A stretch of DNA of 64,000 bases from Cognatundibacterium aquatile (GTDB lineage Bacteria; Pseudomonadota; Gammaproteobacteria; Burkholderiales; Burkholderiaceae_D): positions 905,803 to 969,802 of the forward strand of contig NZ_JACOFT010000001.1 in the NCBI RefSeq assembly GCF_014699135.1. Reading direction: 5' to 3'. Below, piece by piece: positions 26,795 to 37,014 of this stretch. The notes beneath the pieces were generated by a model that was not told the DNA's origin, did no database searches, and saw only the letters and a list, made by a program, of their open reading frames with translations. A program made the translations under genes and the position numbers. Position 1 is the stretch's first letter. Each line of letters starts with the position of its first letter.

Positions 26795-28543
26795 ATGTCT
26801 GGATGGAACAGGAACTTATTTCCACGTAAGCTAATGTCAAATAAAAATAATATAAATTTTGCGATTCTCGGACTGAGTATCGTTTTCTCTTACTTGCTGC
26901 CAATTCACATTCATCCTTTACGTACGTTTTATCAGGATGCAATCGTTATTCTTGGTTTGTTGCTGGCTATCCTTAGCTTATCTTTGAATGGGCAATTGAA
27001 GCTACGATTCAATGGGCTATCTTTGATTTGCATTGGGCTTGCGAGTTGTATTTTGTTCCAATTCCTTTTGGAACATTCGCAAGCATTGGAAGATTTGTTT
27101 ATTCCTTGCCTGTATTTGTTGTTACTTCCTTTTGCTTATTCTGCTGGGGCATCCTTGTCGACCGAACCCGAGCAGCAGGAAAAATTATGTCTGGCGTTTG
27201 CCTATGCCTACGTTCTAGCAGGGGGGCTCTCCGTTGCTATGCAGATTGTGCAAATTTCCGGTTTGCATTTGGGCTCACTGGTGATGTTTATTTCTAACAC
27301 GGGTTCTTTCCCCAGGCCATACGCGAATGTTGCGCAACCAAATCAGTTAGCGCTTATGCTCTGTTTTGCTCTTGCGTCAACTTGGTTCTTATATCGAAAA
27401 ATAAAAATTACCAAGACTGTTGCTATTGTCGCCGCAGTCACGTTGATCGTCGGTTTAGTGTTTACTCAGTCGAGAATCGGCTGGATTATTCTGCCCATGT
27501 TTTGTTTCTATATCTGGAAGACCCAAACGGATGTAAATGAGCGACGGGCACCCGCGGCATTTTTTATGTTATTGCTGATGGCTTATTTTCTGATGGTGTT
27601 TGGTTTGTCTCACATCATCGGTCATTTCGGTTTTTCCGGCGGCTCCGTGGCCGAGCACGTTGGTGGCAGATCTGAGCGTATGGGTTTATGGGCGCAAGCC
27701 TGGTCAATGGCGGCTCATCACCTATGGTTTGGTGTCGGCTGGGGTGGTTTCGGCCCGGCGCAAGTTCACATTGCCGCTGATTTTCCATCGTCCACTTATG
27801 CCGAACATGCGCATAACATCGTGTTGAATTTCGCTGCTGAATTAGGCTGGCCTTTGACGGTGTTGATTTTTACAGGTCTGGGTTGTTGGTTTTATCGGGC
27901 TTGCATGCAGCCTGTGAAAACTTCCACAAGACAGTTTGCCATTCTGTGTTTGATTGCAGTATTTGTTCACAGTCTGGTTGAGTTTCCTTTGTGGTATGGA
28001 TATGTGTTGTTCCCGACGGTTATATTCATGGGAATGTTACATCAGATGCGTTGGTCAGGCGGTGGCGTCATGATTCGCAAAGCTCTGATTATTCCGGTTG
28101 TTGTGTTTGGACTTTTTTTGACGGGAGCAATTACCTGGGATTATCAGCGCGTGGTGACAGGTTTTAATGTTCTGAGATGGGAACAGTCGGGCACGAAAGT
28201 CGATGTACGTTTGCTTGAACAGCCTGAATTCACATTTTTTCCGCAATTTTTTGCGTATTTTAAGTTGATGAAAATAGAGCCGGCAGAAGGTATGTCGAAA
28301 GAGACTATCGCCTACGTTGAACATTGGACTCCACGTTTTGGCTTTGTGCATATCTTAAATAAGATGGCTGAGATTTATGTTCTGAATGGTGCCCCTGAAA
28401 AAGCAGAACGCATGATGCAGACGTTGCAGCGTCTGCATCCGGATCTTTATCCCGATTATTTTGACTACTGGAAAGCAAAGGGTAATATTGACGCGCGTTA
28501 TCACGCTGTTTTTGTGAATATGCCAAGGCGCGACGCGCCCTGA
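26795..28543 (+). CDS. PglL/Wzy-type O-oligosaccharyltransferase
   Basis: A 582-residue polytopic membrane protein with about 10-12 helices, the PglL N-terminal segment (LLPIHIHPLRTFYQD), then the Wzy_C/O-antigen-ligase core with the periplasmic loop motif TYAEHAHNIVLNFAAELG (His-containing) near residue 340. A PglL-type C-terminal domain follows (about 440-582). Such enzymes transfer lipid-linked glycan to Ser/Thr of pilin in the periplasm. Its place directly after pilins and TfpZ suggests pilin glycosylation. ATG 26795 is used; 26834 (MSNKNN) is an alternative. Target and glycan are inferred. Confidence 0.87.
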   Translation: MSGWNRNLFPRKLMSNKNNINFAILGLSIVFSYLLPIHIHPLRTFYQDAIVILGLLLAILSLSLNGQLKLRFNGLSLICIGLASCILFQFLLEHSQALEDLFIPCLYLLLLPFAYSAGASLSTEPEQQEKLCLAFAYAYVLAGGLSVAMQIVQISGLHLGSLVMFISNTGSFPRPYANVAQPNQLALMLCFALASTWFLYRKIKITKTVAIVAAVTLIVGLVFTQSRIGWIILPMFCFYIWKTQTDVNERRAPAAFFMLLLMAYFLMVFGLSHIIGHFGFSGGSVAEHVGGRSERMGLWAQAWSMAAHHLWFGVGWGGFGPAQVHIAADFPSSTYAEHAHNIVLNFAAELGWPLTVLIFTGLGCWFYRACMQPVKTSTRQFAILCLIAVFVHSLVEFPLWYGYVLFPTVIFMGMLHQMRWSGGGVMIRKALIIPVVVFGLFLTGAITWDYQRVVTGFNVLRWEQSGTKVDVRLLEQPEFTFFPQFFAYFKLMKIEPAEGMSKETIAYVEHWTPRFGFVHILNKMAEIYVLNGAPEKAERMMQTLQRLHPDLYPDYFDYWKAKGNIDARYHAVFVNMPRRDAP

Positions 28544-28555
28544 TCTGACAAATTG

Positions 28556-29065
28556 CTAAATAGCCTCATCTGCCAGACTCACCCAGTCACCGGATTTTCC
28601 ACCATGCTTTTCGAGTACCCTGACATCACTGATGACCATACCTCGATCAACTGCTTTACACATATCATAAATCGTCAGTAAGCCTATCTGCGTAGCGGTG
28701 AGTGCTTCCATTTCGACGCCAGTTTTCCCGATGGTTTCTACTTGAACAATACACTGAACAGTAGAGGTTTTTTCTGCAATGTTAAAATCGACGTTGACTC
28801 TGGTAAGGGCCAGTGGATGGCATAGGGGAATCAGGTCGCTGGTTCGTTTTGCTGCCATAATTGCAGCAATGCGCGCAATGCCAAGGACATCGCCTTTTTT
28901 TGCTGAACCTTGTTGAATAATGGCGAGTGTCTCTGGTTTCATTCGTATATTTCCTGCTGCGATGGCAGTACGATGCGCGTCTTTTTTTTCTGCGACATCG
29001 ACCATATGTGCCTGACCTGTTTGGTTAAAATGTGTCAGACCAGAATTCGGGGCTTCAGTAGTCAT
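28556..29065 (-). CDS. moaC: cyclic pyranopterin monophosphate synthase
   Basis: A 169-residue molybdenum-cofactor enzyme: with MoaA it converts GTP through 3',8-cyclo-GTP to cyclic pyranopterin phosphate. Family motifs are complete: [60 protein letters not shown], and [23 protein letters not shown] with the catalytic region. Convergent with the PglL gene and divergent from the M48 protease gene. No other moa gene is in the window. Confidence 0.96.
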   Translation of the reverse strand: MTTEAPNSGLTHFNQTGQAHMVDVAEKKDAHRTAIAAGNIRMKPETLAIIQQGSAKKGDVLGIARIAAIMAAKRTSDLIPLCHPLALTRVNVDFNIAEKTSTVQCIVQVETIGKTGVEMEALTATQIGLLTIYDMCKAVDRGMVISDVRVLEKHGGKSGDWVSLADEAI

Positions 29066-29146
29066 ATTTAAGGTGAAAAGTTGAAGATATTCGGAGTGTT
29101 TCCATTAACGGATCATGATAGCACCGCGGAATCAAAAAATAACCAC

Positions 29147-30664
29147 ATGAAGAAAAAGCTGTTCTGCTATGGTGCGCTGACTTTCGCTTTGTTAATGTCA
29201 GCATCATTTTTATCCGTGTCTGCAGCGCAAAATTTACCAACCTTGGGCGATACTTCCCGTGAGGAATTGTCGCCACTTATGGAGCGTAAGTTGGGTGAGC
29301 AAATCATGAACAGCGTCCGGCGTGATCCGGATTTCATGGATGACGGACCAATTTCTGAATATCTGAACCGGCTGGGCAATAAAATGCTGGAAGCCCGCCC
29401 CGATGCGAGGGGCGAGACGACCTATGATTTCGAGTTTTTCGCAGTACGTGACCCGGTACTCAATGCGTTTGCGTTTCCTGGTGGTTTTATTGGATTTCAC
29501 TCTGGTCTGATTCTGGCAGCACAATCTGAGTCCGAGCTTGCGTCGGTCATGGGGCATGAAATAGGGCATGTCGCGCAACGTCATATTGCCCGTATGCTGA
29601 CGAGCCAGAAATTTGATTCTTTTATTCCTTTAGCAGCATTAGCTCTGGCAGTGCTTGCTGCCCGTACCAGCCCTGACGCTGCAATGGCGGTTGCGATGGG
29701 CGGGCAGGGACTGGCAATACAGCGCCAGCTCAATTTCAGTCGCGAAGCGGAGCGTGAAGCTGACCGGGTTGGTTTTCAGATTTTAAATGACAGCGGTTTT
29801 GACACTGCTGGTATGGTGAGCTTTTTTGGTCGTTTACAAGCATCTATGCGTAACTACACCGATAACGCTCCTGCCTATTTGCGCAGCCATCCATTAACCA
29901 GCGAACGTATTGCAGATATTCAGGCGAGAATGTTGGATCAGCGCTACCGGCAGCGGGCAGATAGTCTGGAGTTCTACCTGACTAAGGCACGAATCCGGGT
30001 GTTGCAGGATTCGACGATACAAGGTCTGATGGATGCGAAGGTATTTTTCGAAACGCAAATCAGATCAGAGAAAGAAGAGGACAAAATTGCGGGTACTTAT
30101 GGCCTTGCATTTGTTGCTTTTAAACAGCTGGACTTTGCTAACGCCAGAGTCTTGCTGGAACAAGCGAAAACCAGACTCGAAAAATCGCAAGCAAATAAAA
30201 ACATACTGAATACCAGCAGTATGTTTGCCAGTCTGGCGATCGATATTCAGTTGGGAAGCAAGCAATTTGAACTGGCTGCAGCGAGTGCAGAAAAGGCAAT
30301 GCAGCAACTGCCATTGTCGCGCGGTCTGGTATATCAATATGTTGAGGCCTTGTTATCTGCTAAGAAATATGAGGTTGCCGGTGCATACCTGCGGGATCAG
30401 CTTGTGATGTACCGGCAGGATGCAAGGCTGCAGAATTTACTTGCAAAGGTATACGCCGCTCAGGGTAAGCAAGCGCTGCAACACATTGCCTTAGCCGAAG
30501 CCTACGCGATTCAGGGCAGCTGGCCAGCCGCGATACAGCAGCTGGACATCGCCAGGAATGAGAAGGATGCGCAATACTACGAGCAGTCAGTGATTGATGC
30601 GCGCGAGCGGGAATGGAAAGAGCTGCACAAAGAAGAATTGGCCGAAGAGCGCAAACGTAAGTAG
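29147..30664 (+). CDS. periplasmic M48 metalloprotease (BepA-like)
   Basis: A 505-residue secreted zinc protease. Signal peptide about 1-27 (cleavage near VSA-AQN). Zinc motif HEIGH (H137, E138, H141) with the third ligand E204 in SREAEREADRVG. The second half (about 300-505) is a TPR-like helical region, as in BepA, which works on outer-membrane protein assembly and LPS-transporter quality control. The ATG at 29147 (MKKKLFCYGALTF) is chosen over 29081, which would add 22 residues before the signal peptide. The C-terminus is Glu/Lys rich. Confidence 0.9.
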   Translation: MKKKLFCYGALTFALLMSASFLSVSAAQNLPTLGDTSREELSPLMERKLGEQIMNSVRRDPDFMDDGPISEYLNRLGNKMLEARPDARGETTYDFEFFAVRDPVLNAFAFPGGFIGFHSGLILAAQSESELASVMGHEIGHVAQRHIARMLTSQKFDSFIPLAALALAVLAARTSPDAAMAVAMGGQGLAIQRQLNFSREAEREADRVGFQILNDSGFDTAGMVSFFGRLQASMRNYTDNAPAYLRSHPLTSERIADIQARMLDQRYRQRADSLEFYLTKARIRVLQDSTIQGLMDAKVFFETQIRSEKEEDKIAGTYGLAFVAFKQLDFANARVLLEQAKTRLEKSQANKNILNTSSMFASLAIDIQLGSKQFELAAASAEKAMQQLPLSRGLVYQYVEALLSAKKYEVAGAYLRDQLVMYRQDARLQNLLAKVYAAQGKQALQHIALAEAYAIQGSWPAAIQQLDIARNEKDAQYYEQSVIDAREREWKELHKEELAEERKRK

Positions 30665-30683
30665 GCAAGCAAGACAATATTGA

Positions 30684-31301
30684 TTATGGATGATCTGCCG
30701 CCGGATGTGATTTAAAGCCCAGCGTCGCCATTAAGTCTGCGAGTTCATTTTTTGCAACGGGAATCGCACAGTCACTTTTTCCGTGAAAACACCAAACCAG
30801 TCGTCGTTTGCAATCAGCCTGATTTGTCTGATTCAGCCAATCCATCAGATCATTGTCGTCCAGCAGTTGATTGTTTTCATACAACTGACTGCTTACCTCC
30901 GCGAGGTCGCGGTCGTCTAATTGTGCCAATATCTTATTTGATTGCAGTATCAGATTTCCTTCTGAGTTAAAAAATGCTGCATCTGGCTGTGGCAATATTT
31001 CCCCGGTATGCAGAGTAAATCCGGCACAGGAAGTGCGGGCGATATACGGCGTAGCTTCCAGATCTACATATACTCGCTGCGGGCCATTCTGGAAGTACCA
31101 TTGGCCTTTGTCATCGTGCTGATAATTCCGGTCGATAAAACTCAACAAGCTTGGATGGCGGATGATGTCGCCCGGCAGGTTCAGCGCCTGGCATCGTGCA
31201 TCGCGCATGCGCCAGTTGCCGCGCGCATCCAAAGTTAACCAGCCGTAACAATCGGGCACATCGGGCCACTTTGCCATTGCTGCTTTGACGATGTCATCCA
31301 T
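30684..31301 (-). CDS. conserved protein of unknown function
   Basis: A 205-residue cytoplasmic protein that I do not recognise as a characterised family. It looks conserved: WPDVPDCYGWLTLDARGNWRMRDARCQALNLPGDIIRHPSLLSFIDRNY then GQWYFQNGPQRVYVDLEATPYI. No signal peptide or helices. The frame is open to 31394, but ATG 31301 (MDDIVKAA) has a ribosome site AAGGCG and overlaps the YheT-type hydrolase gene by 8 bases, indicating translational coupling. A possible link to the hydrolase is by position only. Confidence 0.72.
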   Translation of the reverse strand: MDDIVKAAMAKWPDVPDCYGWLTLDARGNWRMRDARCQALNLPGDIIRHPSLLSFIDRNYQHDDKGQWYFQNGPQRVYVDLEATPYIARTSCAGFTLHTGEILPQPDAAFFNSEGNLILQSNKILAQLDDRDLAEVSSQLYENNQLLDDNDLMDWLNQTNQADCKRRLVWCFHGKSDCAIPVAKNELADLMATLGFKSHPAADHP

Positions 31302-32259
31302 GTGTCGCCTTGTCAAAAAAGTGAAGGATTTTTTGTGGTAACCAATCCAGTTGCCCTGGAATTTTTCCGCTGACGAAACCAACATGCCCACCACGATCAG
31401 GGTAGTCGAGTTGCACGCACTTCGCTGCCTTCAATGGTAAATACTGGCCGGGAAGAAACGGATCATTTTTTGCGTTCAACACCAGCGTAGGAATAGTGAT
31501 GTCGTTCAGCACGTGTTTTGCACTGGCTCTGTGCCAGTAATCATCCGTATCCAGATAGCCATGTAACGGCGCAGTGACGACATTATCAAATTCGTATAAA
31601 TTTTTTGCTTCAAGTAAGCGATTACTGTCGAATAAACCCGGAAATTGCTCCAGCTTGCGCAAACATTTTGGCTTCAAGGTTTTTAAAAACATGCGGGTGT
31701 AAAGCATGTTGATGCCGCTGGATAAGGACGCACCGCCTTGCGCCAGATCCAACGGTGCGGAAACAGCGCAGGCAGCATGAACAATAGTCGCTTGTTGTTG
31801 CGATTCACCGATCCAGCGTAATAAGGCATTTCCACCGAGCGAGACGCCAGCGGCAAAAAAGGGCGCAGCCGCATTCTTTTGACAATGTTGTGCATGCAAG
31901 CGACGAATGATCCAGTTAATTTCTTCGGCATCGCCAGAATGATAAAAACGTGGTGCCTGATTCAGTTCTCCTGAGCATCCGCGGAAATGCGGAATTGCCC
32001 CCGACCAGCCGCGCGCCTGAACAGCCGCCATCAATGCACGTGCGTAGTGGCTGTCACTCGATCCTTCCAGACCATGAAACAGGACAACAAATGGTTGCCC
32101 AGCTTTGCCATCGATAAAATCAACGTCAATGAAATCATTGTCGGGAGTGTCCCACCTTTCACGACGGAATCTGACCGCTGGCTTGCTGATGCATGTGGCC
32201 GGATAAATTGTTTGCAGATGACCACCGGGTAGCCATGCAGGAGCCAGATATTTCATCAC
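31294..32259 (-). CDS. YheT-family alpha/beta hydrolase
   Basis: A 321-residue alpha/beta hydrolase of the YheT/ABHD group. Nucleophile S140 in AAGVSLGGNALL; acid Asp in LNAKNDPFLP; base His in GGHVGFVSG. The N-terminal YLAPAWLPGGHLQTIYPA and the oxyanion-region FHGLEGSSDSHYARAL are typical. Family members hydrolyse esters, with no agreed substrate in bacteria. Followed by an 8-base overlap with the next leftward gene and preceded by a closely spaced SnoaL-like gene, so it belongs to a small leftward operon. Confidence 0.9.
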   Translation of the reverse strand: MMKYLAPAWLPGGHLQTIYPATCISKPAVRFRRERWDTPDNDFIDVDFIDGKAGQPFVVLFHGLEGSSDSHYARALMAAVQARGWSGAIPHFRGCSGELNQAPRFYHSGDAEEINWIIRRLHAQHCQKNAAAPFFAAGVSLGGNALLRWIGESQQQATIVHAACAVSAPLDLAQGGASLSSGINMLYTRMFLKTLKPKCLRKLEQFPGLFDSNRLLEAKNLYEFDNVVTAPLHGYLDTDDYWHRASAKHVLNDITIPTLVLNAKNDPFLPGQYLPLKAAKCVQLDYPDRGGHVGFVSGKIPGQLDWLPQKILHFFDKATHG

Positions 32260-32262
32260 GTT

Positions 32263-32694
32263 TTAATGCAGAACACTGGCTTTAAATAAATCCAGGGGGG
32301 CTTTGCCCGCCGCAACAGAGGCGTGATGCATGGTGATGCGCCAGCCATGCGGTGTTTTGAGATAAACGTTCGTCGCCAGTATGTGAACTTCCGGCATCGC
32401 GTCGCTGGTTTTCGTGACTTGCTCAATCACGCTGTGTACGGCTGTCGCCATCGTATGCGTAGCATGCAATTGTGTCGGATGAATCTGCACACTGCCCCTT
32501 TCAAAGATAGCCTCAAAAGATGCGCGTATTGCTGCATGCCCTATCAGGCGCGCAGCACCGGGGTGAATGCAGACGATTTCTTCGTCATCGGCCCATAGCG
32601 CCATCAGTGCGTCGAGATCGGCGCGGGCAAGGGCAGCATAAAATGCTGCCTCGGCTTCATCTGCACTACCGTTAAATTGCTTTTTGGCTGACAT
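32263..32694 (-). CDS. SnoaL/NTF2-like (DUF4440-type) protein
   Basis: A 143-residue cone-fold protein of the NTF2/SnoaL superfamily, seen in AEAAFYAALARADLDALMALWADDEEIVCIHPGAARLIGHAAIRASFEAIF, with the typical edge strands HILATNVYLKTPHGWRITMHHAS. The fold is used both as an enzyme and as a binding domain; the role is unknown. It lies three bases upstream of the YheT-type gene start, in the same operon, and follows a zinc-finger protein gene. No catalytic set can be named. Confidence 0.82.
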   Translation of the reverse strand: MSAKKQFNGSADEAEAAFYAALARADLDALMALWADDEEIVCIHPGAARLIGHAAIRASFEAIFERGSVQIHPTQLHATHTMATAVHSVIEQVTKTSDAMPEVHILATNVYLKTPHGWRITMHHASVAAGKAPLDLFKASVLH

Positions 32695-32709
32695 AGCTGG
32701 TGGTGCTGA

Positions 32710-32910
32710 TTAATGCCCTTTAAGGACAGTACCAGGCGCTAATTTATATTGCGTACCGCAGTATGAGCAGGTTGCTGAGCCGCCATGCGACAGATCCAGG
32801 AAAACGCGTGGATGTGAAGACCAGAGCGGCATCGCAGGATTAGGGCAATAGGCAGGCAAATCTTTGGCTTGCAGCTCGACAACGTTATTCGCGGTGTTAG
32901 ATGTGGTCAT
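32710..32910 (-). CDS. small CHCC zinc-finger protein
   Basis: A 66-residue protein with the CHCC zinc-finger pattern: Cys in AYCPNP, His in SHGGSATC, then Cys-x2-Cys in CSYCGTQYKL. The family (zf-CHCC) is related to the mitochondrial complex I subunit NDUFS6. It is the first gene of the leftward set, divergent from azlC. Small and easily missed, but the motif and the typical length support it. Confidence 0.87.
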   Translation of the reverse strand: MTTSNTANNVVELQAKDLPAYCPNPAMPLWSSHPRVFLDLSHGGSATCSYCGTQYKLAPGTVLKGH

Positions 32911-33036
32911 GATGATTCCATAAAGTTAAAACGCCAGACGAGAATTTTAACGGATTCCTGCCGCTTGCAGTCGCCTGATCAGCGTGCTTTTTGATTCGAC
33001 GGTAAAATCGCGGACTTTTCTATTGCAAAAAATCTC

Positions 33037-33765
33037 ATGTCATTTGAATCTGATCAAGCCGCTACCAAAGCCGCGCTGAAAGTGGGAGCACCCACCTGGT
33101 TCGGTGTCGGTGCATGGGGGCTGGTGGTCGGCGTTGCCATGATTAAGGCAGGGCTGAGTGTGCCACAAGCCCTGGGAATGACGCTGATCGTCTTCGCCGG
33201 TTCCGCGCAATTATCGTCGCTGCCACTGATTGCGGCGCATGCGCCGTTATGGGTGATTTTTGTGACTGCCTTGGTAGTGAATTTGAGGTTTGTGATTTTT
33301 TCAGCGCTCTTGTCACCGCATTTTTCCCATCTGCCGTGGCGCACCCGCGCCTGGCTCGGGTATTTATCCGGCGATTTTTCTGTCACTTTGTTTATTCAGC
33401 GTTTTCCTGAGTTCGCTGATGCAAAAGGGAAGCTTGCCTACCTGAAAGGCCTGATCTTCCCTAACTGGGCTTCCTGGCAACTCGGTTCCGTGATTGGTGT
33501 TCTGTTAGGTAGTCAGGTGCCAGCGAGTTGGGGGCTGGGATTCGCTGGCACGCTGGCAATTCTCTGCATCATGTTGCCGTTGATGATGAACCATGCCGCG
33601 ATAGTCGGGGTATTGGTTGCCAGTGTTGTGGCACTACTTGCATTTGCAATGCCATATAAGCTGGGGTTGTTAATTGCTGTTATTGCTGGCATGGGGACGG
33701 CGATGTTGGTCGATGAATGGCGCGAATCACGTCGCGACCGACACGATAGAAAGGGCAAGCGATGA
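33037..33765 (+). CDS. azlC: AzlC-family amino-acid exporter subunit
   Basis: A 242-residue inner-membrane protein with about five to six helices, beginning with the AzlC pattern GVGAWGLVVGVAMIKAGLSVPQALGMTLIVFAGSAQL. Together with AzlD it exports branched-chain or related amino acids. The stop overlaps the azlD start by four bases (ATGA), so the two are translationally coupled. Divergent from the zinc-finger gene. Substrate in this species is inferred. Confidence 0.88.
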   Translation: MSFESDQAATKAALKVGAPTWFGVGAWGLVVGVAMIKAGLSVPQALGMTLIVFAGSAQLSSLPLIAAHAPLWVIFVTALVVNLRFVIFSALLSPHFSHLPWRTRAWLGYLSGDFSVTLFIQRFPEFADAKGKLAYLKGLIFPNWASWQLGSVIGVLLGSQVPASWGLGFAGTLAILCIMLPLMMNHAAIVGVLVASVVALLAFAMPYKLGLLIAVIAGMGTAMLVDEWRESRRDRHDRKGKR

Positions 33766-34085
33766 GCGCCGTTGATATTTGGATGGTTATTTTTTTATTG
33801 TTTCTGGCAACCTTCATCGCCAGAAGCAGTTTCTGGCTGGCAGGAAATCGGATTCAATTACCCAAGCGCGTACAGGAAGCCCTGCGCTATGCGCCTGCCT
33901 GTGCGCTGGCTGCCATCATCGTTCCGGATTTATTACTGACTAACGCGCAACTGGATGTCAGTTGGCATAATCCCCGGCTGATTGCCGGAGTGCTCGCTAC
34001 CGTCTTTTTTCTGATTCGCAAAGATATGCTGCAAACCATCATTTTTGGCATGCTGGTATTCACGCTGGCACGGCTTTATCTGTGA
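33762..34085 (+). CDS. azlD: AzlD-family amino-acid exporter subunit
   Basis: A 107-residue membrane protein with about three to four helices, matching AzlD: LATFIARSSFWLAGNRIQLPKRVQEALRYAPACALAAIIVPDLLL and the conserved second half. It pairs with AzlC as a two-component exporter. Translation is coupled through the 4-base overlap. The typical length is about 105. Confidence 0.87.
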   Translation: MSAVDIWMVIFLLFLATFIARSSFWLAGNRIQLPKRVQEALRYAPACALAAIIVPDLLLTNAQLDVSWHNPRLIAGVLATVFFLIRKDMLQTIIFGMLVFTLARLYL

Positions 34086-34276
34086 ATTTCAACATGCGTC
34101 ACTGGTATGCATGCAATTAGACCGGAAAACGCTGTGGCAGGCGCTGGGGCTTTGGTAAAATAGCGGTTTAATCCGCGTCAGCATCGATTCAAACAGGCAA
34201 CAGTGAAGAAATACCTGGTTGCTGTTGGCTGCGCTGGCCGGAAGACTGCTTTTTAACCTTGCCCCCATAGACTACG

Positions 34277-35470
34277 ATGCAATTCAACCGACTCAGCGAT
34301 CTGATCGCAGCTAATCAGCTTCAAGGCAAACGTGTTTTTATCCGTGCCGATCTCAATGTGCCACAAGATGACAACGGTAATATCACCGAAGATACGCGTA
34401 TCCGTGCTTCTGTGCCTGCGATAGCACAAGCATTGCAAGCTGGGGCGGCAGTGATGGTGACATCTCATCTCGGACGTCCGACCGAAGGCGAATTCAAGCC
34501 TGAAGATACGCTGACACCCGTTGCTGTGCGCTTGTCCGAATTGCTGGGTGTGCCTGTGACGCTGAAGCAAAACTGGGTAGATGGCGTCGATGTCGCTCCT
34601 GGCCAGGTGGTATTACTGGAAAACTGCCGCGTCAACAAAGGTGAAAAGAAAAATGACGACGCGCTGGCGCAGAAAATGGCAGCATTGTGCGATGTGTATG
34701 TGAACGATGCGTTCGGTACTGCTCACCGCGCCGAAGCAACAACGCACGGCATTGCAAAATTTGCGCCGATTGCCTGTGCCGGTCCTTTGTTGTCCGCAGA
34801 GTTAGATGCATTGGGCAAGGCGTTGGGCCATCCGGCGCGCCCGCTGGTCGCAATCGTCGCCGGCTCTAAAGTTTCCAGTAAGCTGACTATCCTCAAATCG
34901 CTTGCAGATAAAGTCGATAACCTGATTGTCGGCGGCGGTATTGCGAATACCTTTATGCTGGCTTCTGGTCTGAAAATCGGTAAATCGCTGGCAGAAGCTG
35001 ATCTGGTCGATGAAGCAAAAGCCATCATCGACATGATGGCAAAGCGTGGTGCTTCCGTGCCTATTCCTACCGATGTGGTGTGTGCAAAAGAGTTTTCCCC
35101 GACAGCAGTGGCGACTGTGAAGCAAGTGGCCGATGTCGCTGATGACGACATGATTCTGGATATCGGTCCGGTGACCGCAGCGCTGCTCGCAGAGCAAATC
35201 AAAAAAGCCGGCACTATCGTCTGGAACGGTCCGGTCGGCGTGTTTGAATTTGATCAGTTTGGTAACGGTACGAAGGTATTGGCGCAGGCCATTGCGGATT
35301 CTGCCGGATTCTCGATTGCCGGTGGTGGCGATACACTGGCGGCGATTGCGAAGTACCACATTGCTGATCGCGTTGGTTATATTTCCACCGGCGGTGGTGC
35401 TTTCCTCGAGTTTTTGGAAGGCAAGACTTTGCCTGCGGTTGAGATACTGTTGCAACGCGCGGCAAAATAA
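34277..35470 (+). CDS. pgk: phosphoglycerate kinase
   Basis: A 397-residue glycolytic enzyme that makes ATP from 1,3-bisphosphoglycerate. N-terminal substrate-binding signature [16 protein letters not shown] and [11 protein letters not shown] are present; C-terminal nucleotide domain with [15 protein letters not shown] and [14 protein letters not shown]. Standard length. First gene of the pgk-pyk-fba-pur run. The strong codon bias and the spacing (67 bases to pyk) suggest co-expression with pyk. Confidence 0.97.
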   Translation: MQFNRLSDLIAANQLQGKRVFIRADLNVPQDDNGNITEDTRIRASVPAIAQALQAGAAVMVTSHLGRPTEGEFKPEDTLTPVAVRLSELLGVPVTLKQNWVDGVDVAPGQVVLLENCRVNKGEKKNDDALAQKMAALCDVYVNDAFGTAHRAEATTHGIAKFAPIACAGPLLSAELDALGKALGHPARPLVAIVAGSKVSSKLTILKSLADKVDNLIVGGGIANTFMLASGLKIGKSLAEADLVDEAKAIIDMMAKRGASVPIPTDVVCAKEFSPTAVATVKQVADVADDDMILDIGPVTAALLAEQIKKAGTIVWNGPVGVFEFDQFGNGTKVLAQAIADSAGFSIAGGGDTLAAIAKYHIADRVGYISTGGGAFLEFLEGKTLPAVEILLQRAAK

Positions 35471-35537
35471 GGGTTCTTTGCTGCAAAGCTTGATCATCGT
35501 TTAGCTTCATCTTATAAAAAATAATTCAGGAGACCAG

Positions 35538-36971
35538 ATGCTGCGTGCAACCAAGATCGTCGCCACCATAGGCCCCGCGTCTAACGATGTGGCAACCCTC
35601 AAACGCATGATTAAGGCGGGCGTGAATGTTGTGCGCCTGAATTTTTCTCATGGTAAGGCGCAGGATCATATAGACCGTGCCGCGATGGTGCGTCAGGCGG
35701 CGGCTGAATGTGGTTGTGAAGTTGCCATCATGGCAGACTTGCAGGGACCTAAAATCCGTATCGGCAAGTTTGAAAATACGCGCATTGTGGTTGCTGATGG
35801 CGATAAATTCATTCTGGATGCCGATTGCGTTATCGGTAACCAGGAGCGAGTCGGCCTGGACTATAAAGCCTTGCCACGCGATGTACGTGCTGGTGATATT
35901 TTGCTGCTCAACGACGGCTTGATCGTGCTGCAAGTTGAACGGATTATCGGCAACGAGATTCATACCGTTGTGAAGATTGGCGGTGAGCTGTCGAACAATA
36001 AGGGAATCAATCGTCAGGGCGGCGGCCTGACGGCACCTGCGCTGACGGTCAAAGACATGGAAGACATCAAGACAGCGATGTCTTTTCAGGCTGATTACGT
36101 CGCCGTTTCCTTTCCGAAAAATGCGACGGACATGGAAATGGCACGGCATTTATCGAATATTGCTGGCGAAGCCTATAATCACAAGCCGATGATGATTGCC
36201 AAGATTGAGCGTTCAGAGGCGATCCCGGCGCTGCAGGAAATTCTCGATGCATCTGATGGCATCATGGTGGCGCGTGGTGATCTGGCTGTTGAAGTCGGTA
36301 ATGCCGCTGTGCCTGCGTTGCAAAAACGTATGATCAAGATGGCGCGCGCGTCAAATAAACTGGCGATTACCGCGACCCAGATGATGGAATCCATGATCGT
36401 GAATGCGGTGCCGACGCGTGCGGAAGTATCCGACGTCGCCAATGCAGTACTGGATGGCACTGATGCTGTGATGGCATCGGCCGAAACGGCTTCAGGTAAA
36501 TATCCGGTCGAGACAGTGGAAGCCATGTCGGCCATTTGTCTTGATGCCGAGAAATTTCAGGAATCCAAGCTCGATTCCGATTTTATGAATCTGGCGTTCA
36601 CCCGTATTGATCAGTCGATTGCGTATGGTGCGTTGTTTACGGCGCATCATCTGGGCGTTAAAGCCATCGTCGCTTTAACAGAGTCTGGCTCGACGGCTTT
36701 ATGGATGAGCCGCCACAGTATTAATGTGCCTTTGTTTGCGCTGACACCAAGTATTGTCACCCAGCGTAAAGTCGCGCTGTACCGTAATGTCAGTACCTTC
36801 AATTCGCCGTATTCGACCGATCGTGATGCGGTGTTGAAAGCGGCAGAAGCTGTATTGCTGAAAAAAGGTTTTGTCAGTCAGGGCGATAAGATCGTCGTGA
36901 CCTGGGGCGAACCTATGGGGCAGGTCGGCGGCACGAACGCAATGAAAATAGTGAAAGTCGGCGACAACTGA
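35538..36971 (+). CDS. pyk: pyruvate kinase
   Basis: A 477-residue enzyme that converts phosphoenolpyruvate to pyruvate with ATP synthesis. Visible motifs: [14 protein letters not shown] at the start, [21 protein letters not shown] with [13 protein letters not shown] (active-site region), [13 protein letters not shown] and ATQMMESMI. The C-terminal allosteric domain (about 350-477) is intact. Preceded by pgk and followed by fba after 43 bases, with a ribosome site (CAGGAGA) at the start. Confidence 0.96.
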   Translation: MLRATKIVATIGPASNDVATLKRMIKAGVNVVRLNFSHGKAQDHIDRAAMVRQAAAECGCEVAIMADLQGPKIRIGKFENTRIVVADGDKFILDADCVIGNQERVGLDYKALPRDVRAGDILLLNDGLIVLQVERIIGNEIHTVVKIGGELSNNKGINRQGGGLTAPALTVKDMEDIKTAMSFQADYVAVSFPKNATDMEMARHLSNIAGEAYNHKPMMIAKIERSEAIPALQEILDASDGIMVARGDLAVEVGNAAVPALQKRMIKMARASNKLAITATQMMESMIVNAVPTRAEVSDVANAVLDGTDAVMASAETASGKYPVETVEAMSAICLDAEKFQESKLDSDFMNLAFTRIDQSIAYGALFTAHHLGVKAIVALTESGSTALWMSRHSINVPLFALTPSIVTQRKVALYRNVSTFNSPYSTDRDAVLKAAEAVLLKKGFVSQGDKIVVTWGEPMGQVGGTNAMKIVKVGDN

Positions 36972-37014
36972 GTTTGCCAGGTTAAATTTTTTAATAGTAC
37001 TTCTGGAGTTTATT

